64,000 nt of DNA from Lepus europaeus (taxonomy: Eukaryota > Chordata > Mammalia > Lagomorpha > Leporidae): assembly GCF_033115175.1 (NCBI RefSeq), contig NC_084850.1:620001-684000 (forward strand). The letters are read 5' to 3'. The stretch's first letter is position 1. Each line of letters starts with the position of its first letter. The notes beneath the pieces were generated by a model. That model was given only the letters and a program-made list of their open reading frames with translations. It did no database searches and was not told the DNA's origin. The translations under genes were made by a program, and so were the position numbers. Of this stretch, positions 1 to 12,706 are shown in pieces.

Positions 1-464
1 GGTTTTCTTGGGAGCTATGCAGCTAGCCTGGAACTAGAAGCTGGTGATGGTTACTGACTGTCACTTTTGGCAAATTTTTTTTGGTGTTTATTTTACTATA
101 GTTTTTTAGAATGCTCAGATGCCCTTAAGATATTTAGCTGACAACCTTCAACTTGGCTAAATGCCTAGTCACTAAATTTCTCACTTGAACTAAATCATTT
201 TCATACTGTCATGGTTACTGTGTCCTAGATTGGAGTTTGACATTTGGGTCAGCTTGGTCCTATGCACTAAGCTGCACTAAGAGCATTCTAGGTGCTCACG
301 CTGGCCTCTCTCGGGTGGGTGACAGAGCTGGCTGCTGGAGCTCTGTGCCACAGGCAGACTTGCCCAGAGCCAGCTCACAGTTCTGAACACGGCCTAAGCA
401 TCACAAAACCTACTTTTATGACTTAGAGTAATTGGTGCAGTGAACTGCTGTTGTAGTGGGCTTT

Positions 465-690
465 GTAAAAAATCAAAACATGATTCACATAGCATGAAGT
501 CCACTCTTTTAAACTGCACGATTTGGTGGCATTTAGTACATTTGCAGTGTTGTACAGCCATCACCTTTATGGAATTCTGTTAATGTTTTCATCACCCCCA
601 AAGAAAACTCAGACCCATTAGCAAGCACTCCTAATTTCCCACCGCCTCTGGTAGCAACTAAGCTATTTCTATCTCTATGGATTTGCTTAT
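465..690 (+). mobile_element. Ancient L1 (L1M-type) 3'-end remnant
   Basis: The text resembles the 3' end of old mammalian L1M elements: a run about contacts 'cataGCATGAAGTCCACTC', then 'TGTTGTACAGCCATCACC', then 'TTTTCATCACCCC', then 'CTATGGATTTGCTTATTC'. It is diverged and has no open frame. Identified from remembered consensus phrasing, not an alignment. Confidence 0.6.
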
Positions 691-741
691 TCTGTCTCTG
701 TCTCTCCCCCTCTCTTTGTAATTCTGCCTTTCATATAAATA
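688..741 (+). repeat. SINE tail fragment plus TAGA microsatellite
   Basis: A CT-rich stretch followed by 'TAATTCTGCCTTTCATATAAATAG' style tail matches only the 3' end of a C-type SINE; the tail runs into a short (TAGA)n tract at about 740-756 that leads straight into the next, oppositely oriented SINE. Confidence 0.55.
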
Positions 742-1041
742 GATAGATAGATAGATCTTTTGAAAGAGAGAGAGATTTCCCATCTACTGGTTCACTGCCC
801 AGATGGCCACAATGGCCAGGGCTGGGCCAGGGCAAAGCCAGGAGCCAGTAGCTTCTTCCAGGTCTGCCATGTGGGTAACAGGGGTCCAAGTGCTTCAGCC
901 ATCTTCTACTGCTTTCCCAGGTGCATTAGCAGAGAGCTGGATCAAAACTGGAGTAGCCAGGACATTAACCAGCACCCATATGCGATGCTGGTATTGCAGG
1001 CGGCAGGTTTACCTGCTACCCCACAATACCAGCTTCACAGC
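742..1041 (-). mobile_element. C-type SINE, older subfamily
   Basis: Reads on + as GA-rich tract, CATCTACTGGTTCACT, ... CCAGGTCTGCCATGTGGG, ... AGAGCTGGATC. This is the complement of a C-type SINE. The head is degraded ('ACCCCACAATACCAGC'). Confidence 0.85.
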
Positions 1042-1372
1042 AGGATTTATTTGAAAGAGTTATTTATTTGAAAGAGTTACAGACAGAGGTAGAGACAGAG
1101 AGAGAGAGAGGTCTTCCATCTGCTTGTTCACTCCCCAAATGGCTACAGTGGCCAAAGTGGAGCCGATCCAAAGCCAGGAGTCAGAAGCTTCATCCAGTCT
1201 CCCAGATGGGTGCTGGGGCCCAAGCACTTGGGCCATCCTCCACTGCTTTCCCAGGTGCATTAGCAGGGAGCTGGATCGGAAGTAGAGCAGCCTAGACTCA
1301 AACCAGTGCCCATATGGAATACCGACATTACAGGCAGCAGTTTAACCTGTTGTGCTACAATGCTAGCCCCAA
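1042..1372 (-). mobile_element. C-type SINE, older subfamily
   Basis: Abuts the previous copy. It starts with two TTTATTTGAAAGAGTTA units in tandem, then GA-rich tract, CCATCTGCTTGTTCACTCC, and ends at the head 'GTGCTACAATGCTAGCCCC'. Confidence 0.85.
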
Positions 1373-1396
1373 GGTTTTCACTGTATAAAGATGAGT

Positions 1397-2031
1397 TTGG
1401 GGGCAGGTGTTGTGGCATAGCAGGTTAAGCTGCTGCTTGGAATGCTTGCATGCCATGTTGGAGTGCCTAAGTCCCACCTCCACTTCTGGACTAGCTCCCT
1501 GCTAATGTGTACCCTAGGAGGCAGCAGATGATAAATACTTGGGTCCCTGACACCCATGGGAGAGACCAGGATGGTGTTCCTGGCTCCTGATTTTGGCTTG
1601 TTTCAGCTGTTGCTGTTGGCAGGCATTTGAAGATTTATTTTATTCATTTGAAAGGTAGAGTTAGAGAAAGGGAGAAACAGGAGACCTCTTACCCACTGGT
1701 TCACTCCCCAAATGACTGCAATGGCTGGGGCTGGGCCAGGCCAATGCCAGGAGTCTGGAGCTCCATCTGGGTCTCCTACATGGATGGCAGTGGCTCAAGT
1801 ACTTGACCATCTTCCACTGCCTTCCGTGGTGCTTTTGCAGGGAGCTGGATCAGAAGCGGAGCAGCTGACACTTGAACTAGTACTCACATGGGGTGCTGGT
1901 GTTACAGGCAACAGCTTAACCCGCTATGCCACTGTGCCAGCCCCTGTTGGCAGGCATTTAGAGAGTGAACCAGCAGATGGAAGATGCATGTGTGTCTGTT
2001 GGTCTCACTCTGTCACTCTGCTTCTCAAATA
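1397..2031 (+). mobile_element. C-type SINE split by a nested SINE
   Basis: The head 'GGGGGCAGGTGTTGTGGCATAG' begins at 1398 and the body runs to about 1628. The rest (GGCAGGCATTTAGAGAGTGAA, CT-rich end, TTCTCAAAT) resumes at 1944. The insertion point is marked by a 16-base direct repeat, positions 1613-1628 and 1944-1959, flanking the inner SINE. Confidence 0.85.
1629..1943 (-). mobile_element. C-type SINE nested inside another
   Basis: Begins with AGATTTATTTTATTCATTTG at the left and ends with 'TATGCCACTGTGCCAGCCCC'. Flanked by the perfect 16-base target-site duplication CTGTTGGCAGGCATTT, which is host SINE sequence. Confidence 0.9.
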
Positions 2032-3578
2032 GTACTGTAGTGTACTGGTTGCCTTTATTTGGGAAGGGATCTGCTTTTGCTTGGCAAGAACTGTGTTTTG
2101 TTTAGCTCTTCAAAACAGTTCCTTGTATATTCTCAGAAGTGAGGGATCGAAAATACACTTTGAGTTCAGAGCAGCTCAGCTGAACTGCAGGCTCTCGCAG
2201 CATTGCCTTTGAGCTGAACCCCACCTTCTCCTGCTCCCCAGAGACCACCGAGGCATTCTGTCCTGCCAGATTTTTGAAGGGCTGAAGATAGCGTAGCAAA
2301 GCATCTCTGCCTTTATAGTAATTTGCAGAGCAGCGTCTGTCCGTGATCCTGCGATTCTGCGCGTCGTACTGGAAGGAGAAGGCAGTGGTGGAGGCCCTGA
2401 TTAAATGATACGTTAGTGCAGGAAGAGCTGGGGAAGTAGCCTCCTCACTGCCCTTGGTTTGTGGCCCCCATGAGGGAACCTGAAAGAGAAGGTGCTGAGA
2501 AATGTCGTCTCCTTAAATGGGCCTAACGTGAACGTGAATGAAGTTAGGGAAAGTGAGAATATCACGGGACTCCACAAGTTTCCCTGCAGGGGCCGGAGGC
2601 GGTGCATTCCAGCTCAGCCTCTGCTGGAACTTGGCCTTTGAGCTGCTTTTTTGTTTGTTTGTTTTATTTTGTTTTGTTTTTATCTGAAAACCCCAGGGAT
2701 TGAGTAGTCCTCTCTCAACTGCAGTGGTCGGGCTGGCTGTACTTGCGATGTGCTGGGAGCCTTGGGTCAGATGAGCACCAGATACGGCCTCCTGCCACTG
2801 CCTGCTGGGCCTTCATGAGCAGGATTGCTGTGGGTCACTTCCATTACTAAATGCAGGCAGTTTTGCCATCAGGCCCCACAGGATGGAATGATTGAGCCTG
2901 AAAGGAAGATTTCTGGAACTTTAGTTGTCCTTCGCCTCACCAGATGAAGAATTCAACCTGTTTGCGTTGTAGCAGCAAAATCACAGAACGTTTTATTTCT
3001 CGGGAGCCCTATCTCATGCTTTGTAGATGTTTAAGATTTGTGAGTGAGTTTTTACTTCAGTGTGATATGTATGTTTCTAGAAAAGGTTGTGTTCTGTAAA
3101 TCACATAAAAATATGTGCTCTTAGAGGAAAAACTGGATTGTGTAGACCCTCAACTTGTGCTATTTGGTAGCCAGAGCTGACCAGTGAAACCATTAGCAAT
3201 TCTGGTTCAAAGAACACCAAAGCATGTTGAAGTCTTTATCCTTTGTCACCAGAACCAGAGACTGTGCCCATCACACTGTGGTACATCCTTGACAGCATTT
3301 GCCCCCGACAGTCAGGTTGTCTGGGGCTTCGGCAAGGCCTTCTGTGGCGACGCTTTCTTCTTAAACACAGGGCAAGTATCTTTACACCATTCTCATTTAC
3401 ACTCACAGCTTTACCATGGAGAGTGCAACACTATGGAAAGCATAGCGATTCTTTGAGCAACTAAAGAAGGCACTCCCTTCAGGTTGCCAGCTTTTTCTCC
3501 TGATGTCTTGGTATATAACATGAAAGCATTCTCTTTGTTAATAAGCTTGCCTATTGCTGCTTCAAAATACTACTGTCC
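2032..3578. other. MECP2 intronic sequence, no feature seen
   Basis: Single-copy looking intron. Apart from a short T-rich run at 2648-2680 I see no exon, RNA gene or recognisable repeat. Confidence 0.5.
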
Positions 3579-3868
3579 TGGAGAGCGTTGTGGCTCAACT
3601 TGGGACATCGGCACGTATGGAGCACCAGTTCGAGTCCCAGCTCTGCTTCCTGTTTAGCTCCTGCTATTGCCTACTGGAAGGCAAGAGGTGATGGGTCCCT
3701 GCCACCCATGTGGGAGACCAGGATGGAGTTCTGGACTCCTGGCTTTAGGCTGGCTGAGCCCTGGCTGTTGTGGGTATTTGGAGAGTGAACCAGAGGATGG
3801 AAGATCAGGTCGATCTTTCTCTCCCCCTCTCCTTCCCTCCCTTGCAAAGAAATAAAAATACACAAACA
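3579..3868 (+). mobile_element. C-type SINE, diverged
   Basis: Head 'GGAGAGCGTTGTGGCTCAAC', B-box-like GTTCGAGTCCC near 3629, then a body containing GCAAGAGGTGATGGGTCCC and a tail ending in AAGAAATAAAAATAC. Flanked by unique sequence. Confidence 0.8.
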
Positions 3869-4187
3869 CTATAAAAATGCTGTCAACCAGTGCAGCTTCT
3901 AATCATTTAATTTAGTCTCCCTCTTTTTGAGCATATTTCCCCAAAAAACCATTTACCATTTGGGATTTGATTGCAGTCATCATGATGCTTCGCTCCAGAA
4001 TTCTTCAGCCTTCCTGAGAGCAGACAGTACAGTGATGACAGTAAGCTAACATAGAACTTTATTCACATTTCCCCAGGCTCCTCATTTGAATGCCTTTTAG
4101 TGTCTTTGAACCCAGAATCCAGTCCAGGGTCACATGTTACATTCAGTTGTTCCATCTCTTCTGTCTCCTTATTCTTTTGGGTTTTTT

Positions 4188-4852
4188 TTTTTATTTTTTT
4201 AAGATTTATTTATTTATTTGAAAGGTAGAGTTGCAGGTAGAGGGGGAGAGATAGAGAGAGAGATCTTCCCACACTCGTTCACTCCCCAAAAGACCACAAC
4301 AGCTGGGCTACGCCAGGCCAAAGCTAAGAGCCATGAGCTTCATCTGGGTCTCCCATGTGAGTGTAGGGGCCAAAGCACTTGGGTAATTTTCCACTGCTTT
4401 GTTTAAGATTTTATCTATTTATTTGAGAGGTAGAGTTTTAGAGAGAGAGAGAGAGGTCTTCCATCTGCTGGTTCACTCCCCAAATAACTGCAGTGGCCAG
4501 AGCTGAGCCGACCCGAAGCCAGGAGCCAGGAGCTTCTTCCGGGTCTCCCATGAGGGTGCAGGGACCCAAGCACTTGGGCCATCTCCTGCTGCCTTCCCAG
4601 GCTGTAGCAGAAAGCTGGATTGGAAGACGAGCAGCCAGGAAAGGAACCGGTGCCCAAGTGGGATGCCGACACTGCAGGCAGTGGCTTAGCCCACTATGGC
4701 ACAGTGTCAGCTCCACTTTCCATTGCTTTTACCATGTGCATTAGCAGGGAGCTGGATCAGAAGTAAAACAGCCAGGACTTGAACCAGCACCCATATGGGA
4801 TGCTGGCATTAACAGGTGGCAGCTTAACCTGTTACACCATAACACAATCCCC
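4188..4852 (-). mobile_element. C-type SINE split by a nested SINE
   Basis: The tail-side half is 4188-4401 and the head-side half is 4715-4852. The broken ends share TTTCCACTGCTTT (4388-4400) and TTTCCATTGCTTT (4717-4729), one mismatch, which I read as the aged target-site duplication of the inner copy. Confidence 0.8.
4402..4714 (-). mobile_element. C-type SINE nested inside another
   Basis: Starts TTTAAGATTTTATCTATTTA, includes TCTTCCATCTGCTGGTTCAC and TTCTTCCGGGTCTCCCATGA, and ends with 'CACTATGGCACAGTGTCAGC'. Confidence 0.85.
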
Positions 4853-4886
4853 AGTCTCCTTATTATTTAGCCTGTATATTTCTTTT

Positions 4887-5262
4887 TTTTTTTTAAGATG
4901 TATTTATTTTTTTTATTTATTTTTTTTTTTTGGACAGGCAGAGTGGACAGTAGAGGGAGACAGAGAGAAAGGTCTTCCTTCTTGCCATTGGTTCACCCTC
5001 TAATGGCCGCCGCGGTAGGCGCGCTGCGGCCGGCGCACCATGCTGTTCCGATGGCAGGAGCCAAGTGCTTCTCCTGGTCTCCCATGGGGTGCAGGGCCCA
5101 GGCACTTGGGCCATCCTCCACTGCACTCCCGGGCCACAGCAGAGAGCTGGCCTGGAAGAGGGGCAACCTGGATAGAATCCAGCGCCCCAACCAGGACTAG
5201 AACCCGGTGTGCCGGCGCCGCAAGGCGGAGGATTAGCCTAGTGAGCCGCGGCACCGGCTTAT
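4887..5262 (-). mobile_element. Young C-type SINE with perfect target-site duplication
   Basis: Belongs to the CCTGTCAAAA-tail subfamily, seen here in complement (GACAGGCAGAGTGGACAG at about 4934). Its GC-rich body keeps many CpGs. The direct repeat CCTGTATATTTCTTTT at 4871-4886 and 5263-5278 is a 16-base perfect duplication. The left end carries an extra TTAAGATGTATTTATTTT block before the poly(T), perhaps part of an older tail. Confidence 0.9.
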
Positions 5263-5337
5263 CCTGTATATTTCTTTTCTTTCTTTTCTTTTCCTTTTTT
5301 TTTTTTTCAAGCTTGGGGCATTTAAGGCAGACATTCT

Positions 5338-5668
5338 TGTCTATTTATTTATTTATTTATTTAAAAGGCAGCGTGACAAAAAGAGACCTAGAGACACAGA
5401 GAGGTCTTCCATCTGCTGGTTCACTTCCCAGATGGCCACAACTACTAGGGTCAGGCCAGGCTGAACCCAGGAGCAAGACCTCCATCCTGGTCTTCCGTGT
5501 AGGTGGCAGGGGTCAAGCACTAAGGGTATGATCTAGTGCCTCCCAAGTACTTTAGCAGGGAGCTGGATTGGAAACACAGAGCAGCCAGGGTTCAAAGCAC
5601 ATTCTGATATGAAATGCAGGCCTTCCAAACGGTGGCTTTCCTCATTCCACCACAAAGTGACCCTCAAC
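5338..5668 (-). mobile_element. C-type SINE, older subfamily
   Basis: (TTTA)n at 5343-5362, GA-rich region, CCATCTGCTGGTTCACTTCC, diverged body; the head is poorly preserved ('CCACCACAAAGTGACCC'). Confidence 0.75.
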
Positions 5669-6919
5669 TAGTGTCTGCTACAAGATGTTTAGTGCAGCCT
5701 TTGTACCCACGTCAGCAGAAGGGGTGTCTGCTGGTCCATCCATCCTTCTGGTATAACCATTCTCAGTACTGCTACCCTCGTGGCACCAAGGACCTCTGTG
5801 ACTTCCCCAGCCTCATCTTCTGTTATCTCAAAGCCGCTGGTGCCCAAGAGACTACTGGTGGTTTCCACACCCGTCATGCATGTATTCCCTTATCCAGAGC
5901 TGGTTTGCTAGAAGCTTATGGTTGCCAGAGGGATAGAGCCATGAAAAGAAGCGTGTAGAGCGTACCCCCTGTGTTGTAATTATTCCTGTAGCTGAGTTCA
6001 GTCGTTGCCCCTGTACCTGGCACTGTGCACTTAGGGAAGATGGAGTCGAGGTAAGCAGTGGGGCATTCTAAGTACACTGGGAGGCATGGAGTGTGCCAGC
6101 TCATACAGCCGGGGGGGGGGGGGGGGCGGCGATGGAGAGGAGAAGCAGGAGCCGGGCAGGCTTTTCGGAAGTGCCATCTTACTGAACTTGAAAGACAAAA
6201 ATGAAGACAAAGGAGAGAGAAGACCCAGAGCTGCTGGTGATACGGGGCGGATCTCACTGTTCCCTCCGTGCAGGGCGGTTTGCAGGGACAATGGGATGGG
6301 AACACTCACAGTGGCAGTTGATGAACACACATTCACGTTTGTAAGGACAGTAAAGCCCCAGATCTCAAGTCGTCTTTCTTGAATATTGACTTGTCAGTAA
6401 CCTCAGGCAGGTTCCTTTGTCTAGGTGTGACCTTCCCTTTTTTATGTGTTAACATTCAAAAGTTGAATAGGTGCTTTTGAAGGTACTTGAGATTCTGAAA
6501 TGTATGAACTTGGGAACCTACTGCTCAGTTAGCCTCATCATCATCTCAAGGTGTGTGTGTCTACATATGGTGAGTCTGTATACTCCTGGGGACAGCCCTG
6601 AGGAGTCCCCTGGCACCCCAGCCTGGCCTCCCTCCTGTGGCAGAGGCCAAGGGTGAAAACTCAAATAGCTGACCTGTTTGGTACCATTTGTACGCTCACT
6701 GCGTGCCCAACAGAGTCCAGGCCTCTTTGGAGGCTTTTGTTGATTTGTTTTTAAATACAGAAAATAAAGTAACAAACACCTGAACCCTTTGATGCACAAA
6801 ATTGAAAATCATCATACAGTCATATTTGCTTTAAGTAACTTTGAATAATACAGATAAAAGGGCCTTTATTCCCCCATCTTCAGTGCTTATTTATTGTACA
6901 CTTACAAATGGTTAAAAAA
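5669..6919. other. MECP2 intronic sequence with a G16 run
   Basis: No exon or repeat family recognised. It contains an uninterrupted run of 16 G at 6111-6126 followed by GCGGCG, and a weak MIR-like phrase at 6375-6420 that I do not call. Confidence 0.5.
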
Positions 6920-7249
6920 GGAGGCTGGCGCCGTGGCTCACTTGGTTAATCCTCTGCCTGCAGTGCCAGCATCCCATATGGGCACCGGGTTCTAGTCCCG
7001 GGTGCTCCTCTTCCAGTCCAGCTCTCTGCTGTGGCCTGGGAAGGCAGTGGAGGATGGCCCAAGTGCTTGGGCCCTGCACCCGCATGGGAGACCAGGAGGA
7101 AGCACCTGGCTCCTGGCTTCGGATCGGCGCAGCACCAGCCATGGTGGCCATTTGGGGGGTGAACCAACAGAAGGAAGACCTTTCTCTCTGTCTCTCTCTC
7201 TCACTGTCTATAACTCTACCTGTCAAATAAATGAAAAATAAAAAAAAAA
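6920..7249 (+). mobile_element. Young C-type SINE
   Basis: Head 'GGCTGGCGCCGTGGCTCACT' with A-box-like TGGCTCACTTGG and B-box GGTTCTAGTCC (6988-6998). The tail TGTCAAATAAATGAAAAATA is followed by poly(A). GGTTAAAAA at 6910-6918 recurs at 7250-7258 as the target-site duplication. Confidence 0.9.
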
Positions 7250-7288
7250 GGTTAAAAAGTTTAACTTTATGTTATGTATATTTTACCA

Positions 7289-7310
7289 CACACACACACA
7301 CACACACACA
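7289..7310. repeat. (CA)n microsatellite
   Basis: Eleven or so CA units directly after TTTTACCA, 40 bases downstream of the SINE poly(A). Confidence 0.95.
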
Positions 7311-9460
7311 AACAGTTCATTTAGGCCCAAGTGAGATTCTAAGCACCGTTGGTCTCTCTACTTGCTAGCTAGTAGCTAAAGAACTGGGATCTCTCTCCTG
7401 TCATTCTGGGCCCATCCCTTACGTAGTCTTCCCCTTGTCAGTTAGGCACTGTGTCCTCCGAGGCTTTGAAAGTGGTCCTTAATTCTTCCTGGCTCTTGCT
7501 CTCATACCAACCTGCCAGCTGGCTCTGCAAACGGATCCTAAGTCCTCTGCTGCGTCCAGCCTGGGGCTGCACCAAGACCACTGCTTTCTCTCGGCACCCT
7601 GACATGCTCCTAGGACCAGTACGATATTGGCTTGTTTAGTATCCCTGGGATGTCATTGTTGCCCCTAGAATATGTCCCTCTGTGGGTATCCAGAGCATTG
7701 CGGTCAAAAGTTATTTGAAGTAAACCTTTTCTCTGTGGTATGCTGTCAGTTTGATACTCAGTTAAGCTCACTTGTTTCTGTTGGTATTTAATGTGATGGA
7801 GTCTTGTTAATTTTTGTTTTAATTCTGTTTCTGGTTACGTAAACATGATTCGGAAGGCAGAATTCTGCACAGAGACATGTGTGTCCAGGCCTCACTCCTA
7901 TGCCTGTACCCTCCTCTTATCCCCACCTGCTCAGGTAGGGAGCCAGTTTCACTAGTTTCCAGTGTGTCCTTCCTTAACTCCCCTTGTTTCTTACATAGGA
8001 AGTGGCCTGTGGTGCACATGTTTGCACTTGCTTTTTTCTCTTCACCACGGGTCTTGAAATGACTCCACAGCAGTGTGGAAGGCTCCTCCTCAGCGCCTTC
8101 TCCGGCTGCTCTGCTCCAGCTTGGGGGCGGCCATAGTGTACTCAGTACGGGGGTCTGAGGTGTCTGCAGTCTTTAGCTGTAGCAAATAACAGCACGCACA
8201 TCACGTTGGGCATTTCTGGGGCGCTTCCGCAGGCAGATTTCTAGAAGGCGTTATCTGATCATGCGGGTTGTACTTCACCTCACACTGGTCAACATGTTTG
8301 GGAATACAAGCATGACTTGCAAAGGAGACAGACGTTTCCCATCTGTCTAGTGATTTCTCTCATTCCAGGAGTACAGGTTTTAGGAAACAGCCTTGGCATT
8401 GGGAGTACCATGGCTGGTTGGTTGCAAGTGATGAGTCCTGTCTGTCCGCTACTCTAGCATTTGACTCAGTTTGCCTAGTGGCAAGCTCCTTTCTCTACTC
8501 CTTTATAGGAGCTGCCTACTGGGTCGGCCGGCCCTAAAGGCTGAACAGGTGGGCCACAGGACACACTTAGCTTCTCAGAAGTGTTCGTCATTTCCTGTTA
8601 AAGACTCTTAAACCTGGAGAATTGAACAGTGTTAGGTTAGGGAAACCCACTTCACAGCGAGAACAGGTACCCTATGGACTGTGGGATGCGTCTTCGTGTA
8701 GACTGGCTGTAAGCGACCCCAGCGGCCCTACTCTCCTGCCGAACTGCTGGAGGAAGGTCCAGAAGACGGACGAACTTAGGGGTGAGCCAGAGTGCGCCTG
8801 GGACGTGCCTTCACTGGGCTCTTAGCCCTTCACAGGAGCCATGCCCGCCTCCCCATGGCTTACCTGGCTGTTCTAGAGTGCCCTTGTAGCTTCTGCGTCC
8901 TGATGCTAAACAGCCTTTGGTGACTAGCCCACATCATTTGGGTCCTGATTTCCTGACAGTACTTGCACATGCACACCACGGTGCCTTCATTTCATAGTCT
9001 CCACAATGTAGACAAGTCAAGAAGTTGATCGTGTACACCGGCTACCAGGCAGTGTGACCAGCACTGACATGAGCCATAAGGGACAGGAGAGTCCGGGCCT
9101 GAGAACACAGAATGAGATGCTAACAAGTGCCTGGGAGTGGTGCTTCCGAAGGGTTCTCACTGCCACTCCCTCAGAGGCACCCTGCCGTCCTGGCCTGCAG
9201 TGTGTGTGTGTGTGGGGGGGCGTTCTGCCCCAGCAGGGACGGGACACAGGGCTGTGCCTAGACCACACCTTTTTCCTTGCTTTTCCATCTGCATTTGCTG
9301 AGGCCAAGGCTGTTCCTTATAAGGGGTATCTCACGATAAAGGCTCACGTGACCCGGGCACTCTGTTCTGCCTACACCAGTGCCCTGGACGGCAGTCACTA
9401 TGGCCCAAGGTAGCAGTATTCGTAAGGCGCCTTTGTACCTTGTCCCTGTGTCTCTCACAC
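7311..9460. other. MECP2 intronic sequence, no feature seen
   Basis: No coding exon, RNA gene or confident interspersed repeat recognised. Short GT-rich patch at 9201-9215. Confidence 0.5.
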
Positions 9461-9464
9461 CAAG

Positions 9465-9640
9465 TGTGCTTCTGAGATGGGGTTACCCCTTGTCGAGATG
9501 AGGAACCCGAGCCAGAGAATGCTGAGGTCACCTGCTCAGGCCTGTGTTTGGAAAATAGCACACCCAGGATTTCAGCTCAGGTTGCCTGGTTCCAAACCCG
9601 TGTGTCCTTCCCATGACATGGCACTGCGTGGCACGTCCCG
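9465..9640 (-). mobile_element. MIR element remnant
   Basis: The phrases GAGATGAGGAACCCGAG, GAATGCTGAGGTCACCTGCT, CAGGATTTCAGCTCAGG and TGGTTCCAAACCCGTG follow the MIR core in reverse complement. Ancient and diverged. Confidence 0.65.
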
Positions 9641-10114
9641 GAGGGCAGTGCTGGGCCTGGCTGCCCTCAGCACGCTGTGCCGTGCCTCACAGGCTGCTTC
9701 TTGATGAAGTACAGATAGGTGTGTTAATACACTTGCGAACACTGAAGATGCGTGCAGTCTGGGCCTTCAGGAAGGGGACCCCACCCTCTTGGAACAGTTG
9801 GGAGCCTCTGGGCAGTGAGCAAAGCCGCAGGCCCTGACGTGCCGGTTCACGGGGCCTGTGCTCAGGAGGAGGACACCTGCTCGGGCTGATCACTCTCCTG
9901 CAATGCCAGGAGCAGGACTTGGAGATGTTCATGGTGCAGGTCAGGTGAACTTGGCCAACACCAGCAGCGGCCAGACTCCTACAGCCTGAGGCTCCCTGGC
10001 CTCAGGCTCCGTGTCCCGGGCAAGGGCATCCAGACCTGGAGGGCCCCGAGCCTGCCTCCGCTCAGTTCTTCTGCAGACTGGTATGTTTACTGTGATGCTT
10101 ACATACTTGTTTAA

Positions 10115-12460
<2,346 letters not shown>

Positions 12461-12496
12461 CTTTACACAGAGCGCATTGCAAAGCAAACCAACAAG

Positions 12497-12502
12497 AATA
12501 AA
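12497..12502 (+). terminator. MECP2: Proximal MECP2 poly(A) signal 1 (AATAAA)
   Basis: AATAAA 37 bases after the stop codon, in a context (GAATAAAGGCAGCTGTTG) also remembered from human. It could serve the short-3'-UTR mRNA together with the next signal. Confidence 0.6.
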
Positions 12503-12562
12503 GGCAGCTGTTGTCTCTTCTCCTTATGGGTAGGGCTCTGACAAAGCTTCCCGATTAACTGA

Positions 12563-12568
12563 AATAAA
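12563..12568 (+). terminator. MECP2: Proximal MECP2 poly(A) signal 2 (AATAAA)
   Basis: GAAATAAAAAATA followed by a T-rich tract (12573-12587) and TTTCAGTAAAC. This is the better placed of the two proximal signals, because a U-rich downstream element is present. It would give the short (about 1.8 kb) MECP2 mRNA known in mammals. Confidence 0.7.
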
Positions 12569-12698
12569 AAATATTTTTTTTTCTTTCAGTAAACTTAGAG
12601 TTTCGTGGCTTCAGGGTGGGAGTAGTTGGAGCATTGGGGATGTTTTTCTTACCGACAAGCACAGTCAGGTTGAAGACCTAACCAGGGCCAGAAGTAGC

Positions 12699-12706
12699 TT
12701 TGCACT
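12699..12706 (+). promoter_or_regulatory. MECP2: Candidate miR-19 / miR-130-301 site in MECP2 3' UTR
   Basis: TTTGCACT contains the 7-base matches TTTGCAC (miR-19) and TTGCACT (miR-130/301). It lies just past the proximal poly(A) site, so only longer mRNAs carry it. Confidence 0.45.

Noticed and set aside
6921-7249. tRNA gene (A- and B-box present)
   Set aside because: The boxes belong to the tRNA-derived head of a C-type SINE; no cloverleaf continues. The same holds for every other SINE head in the window.
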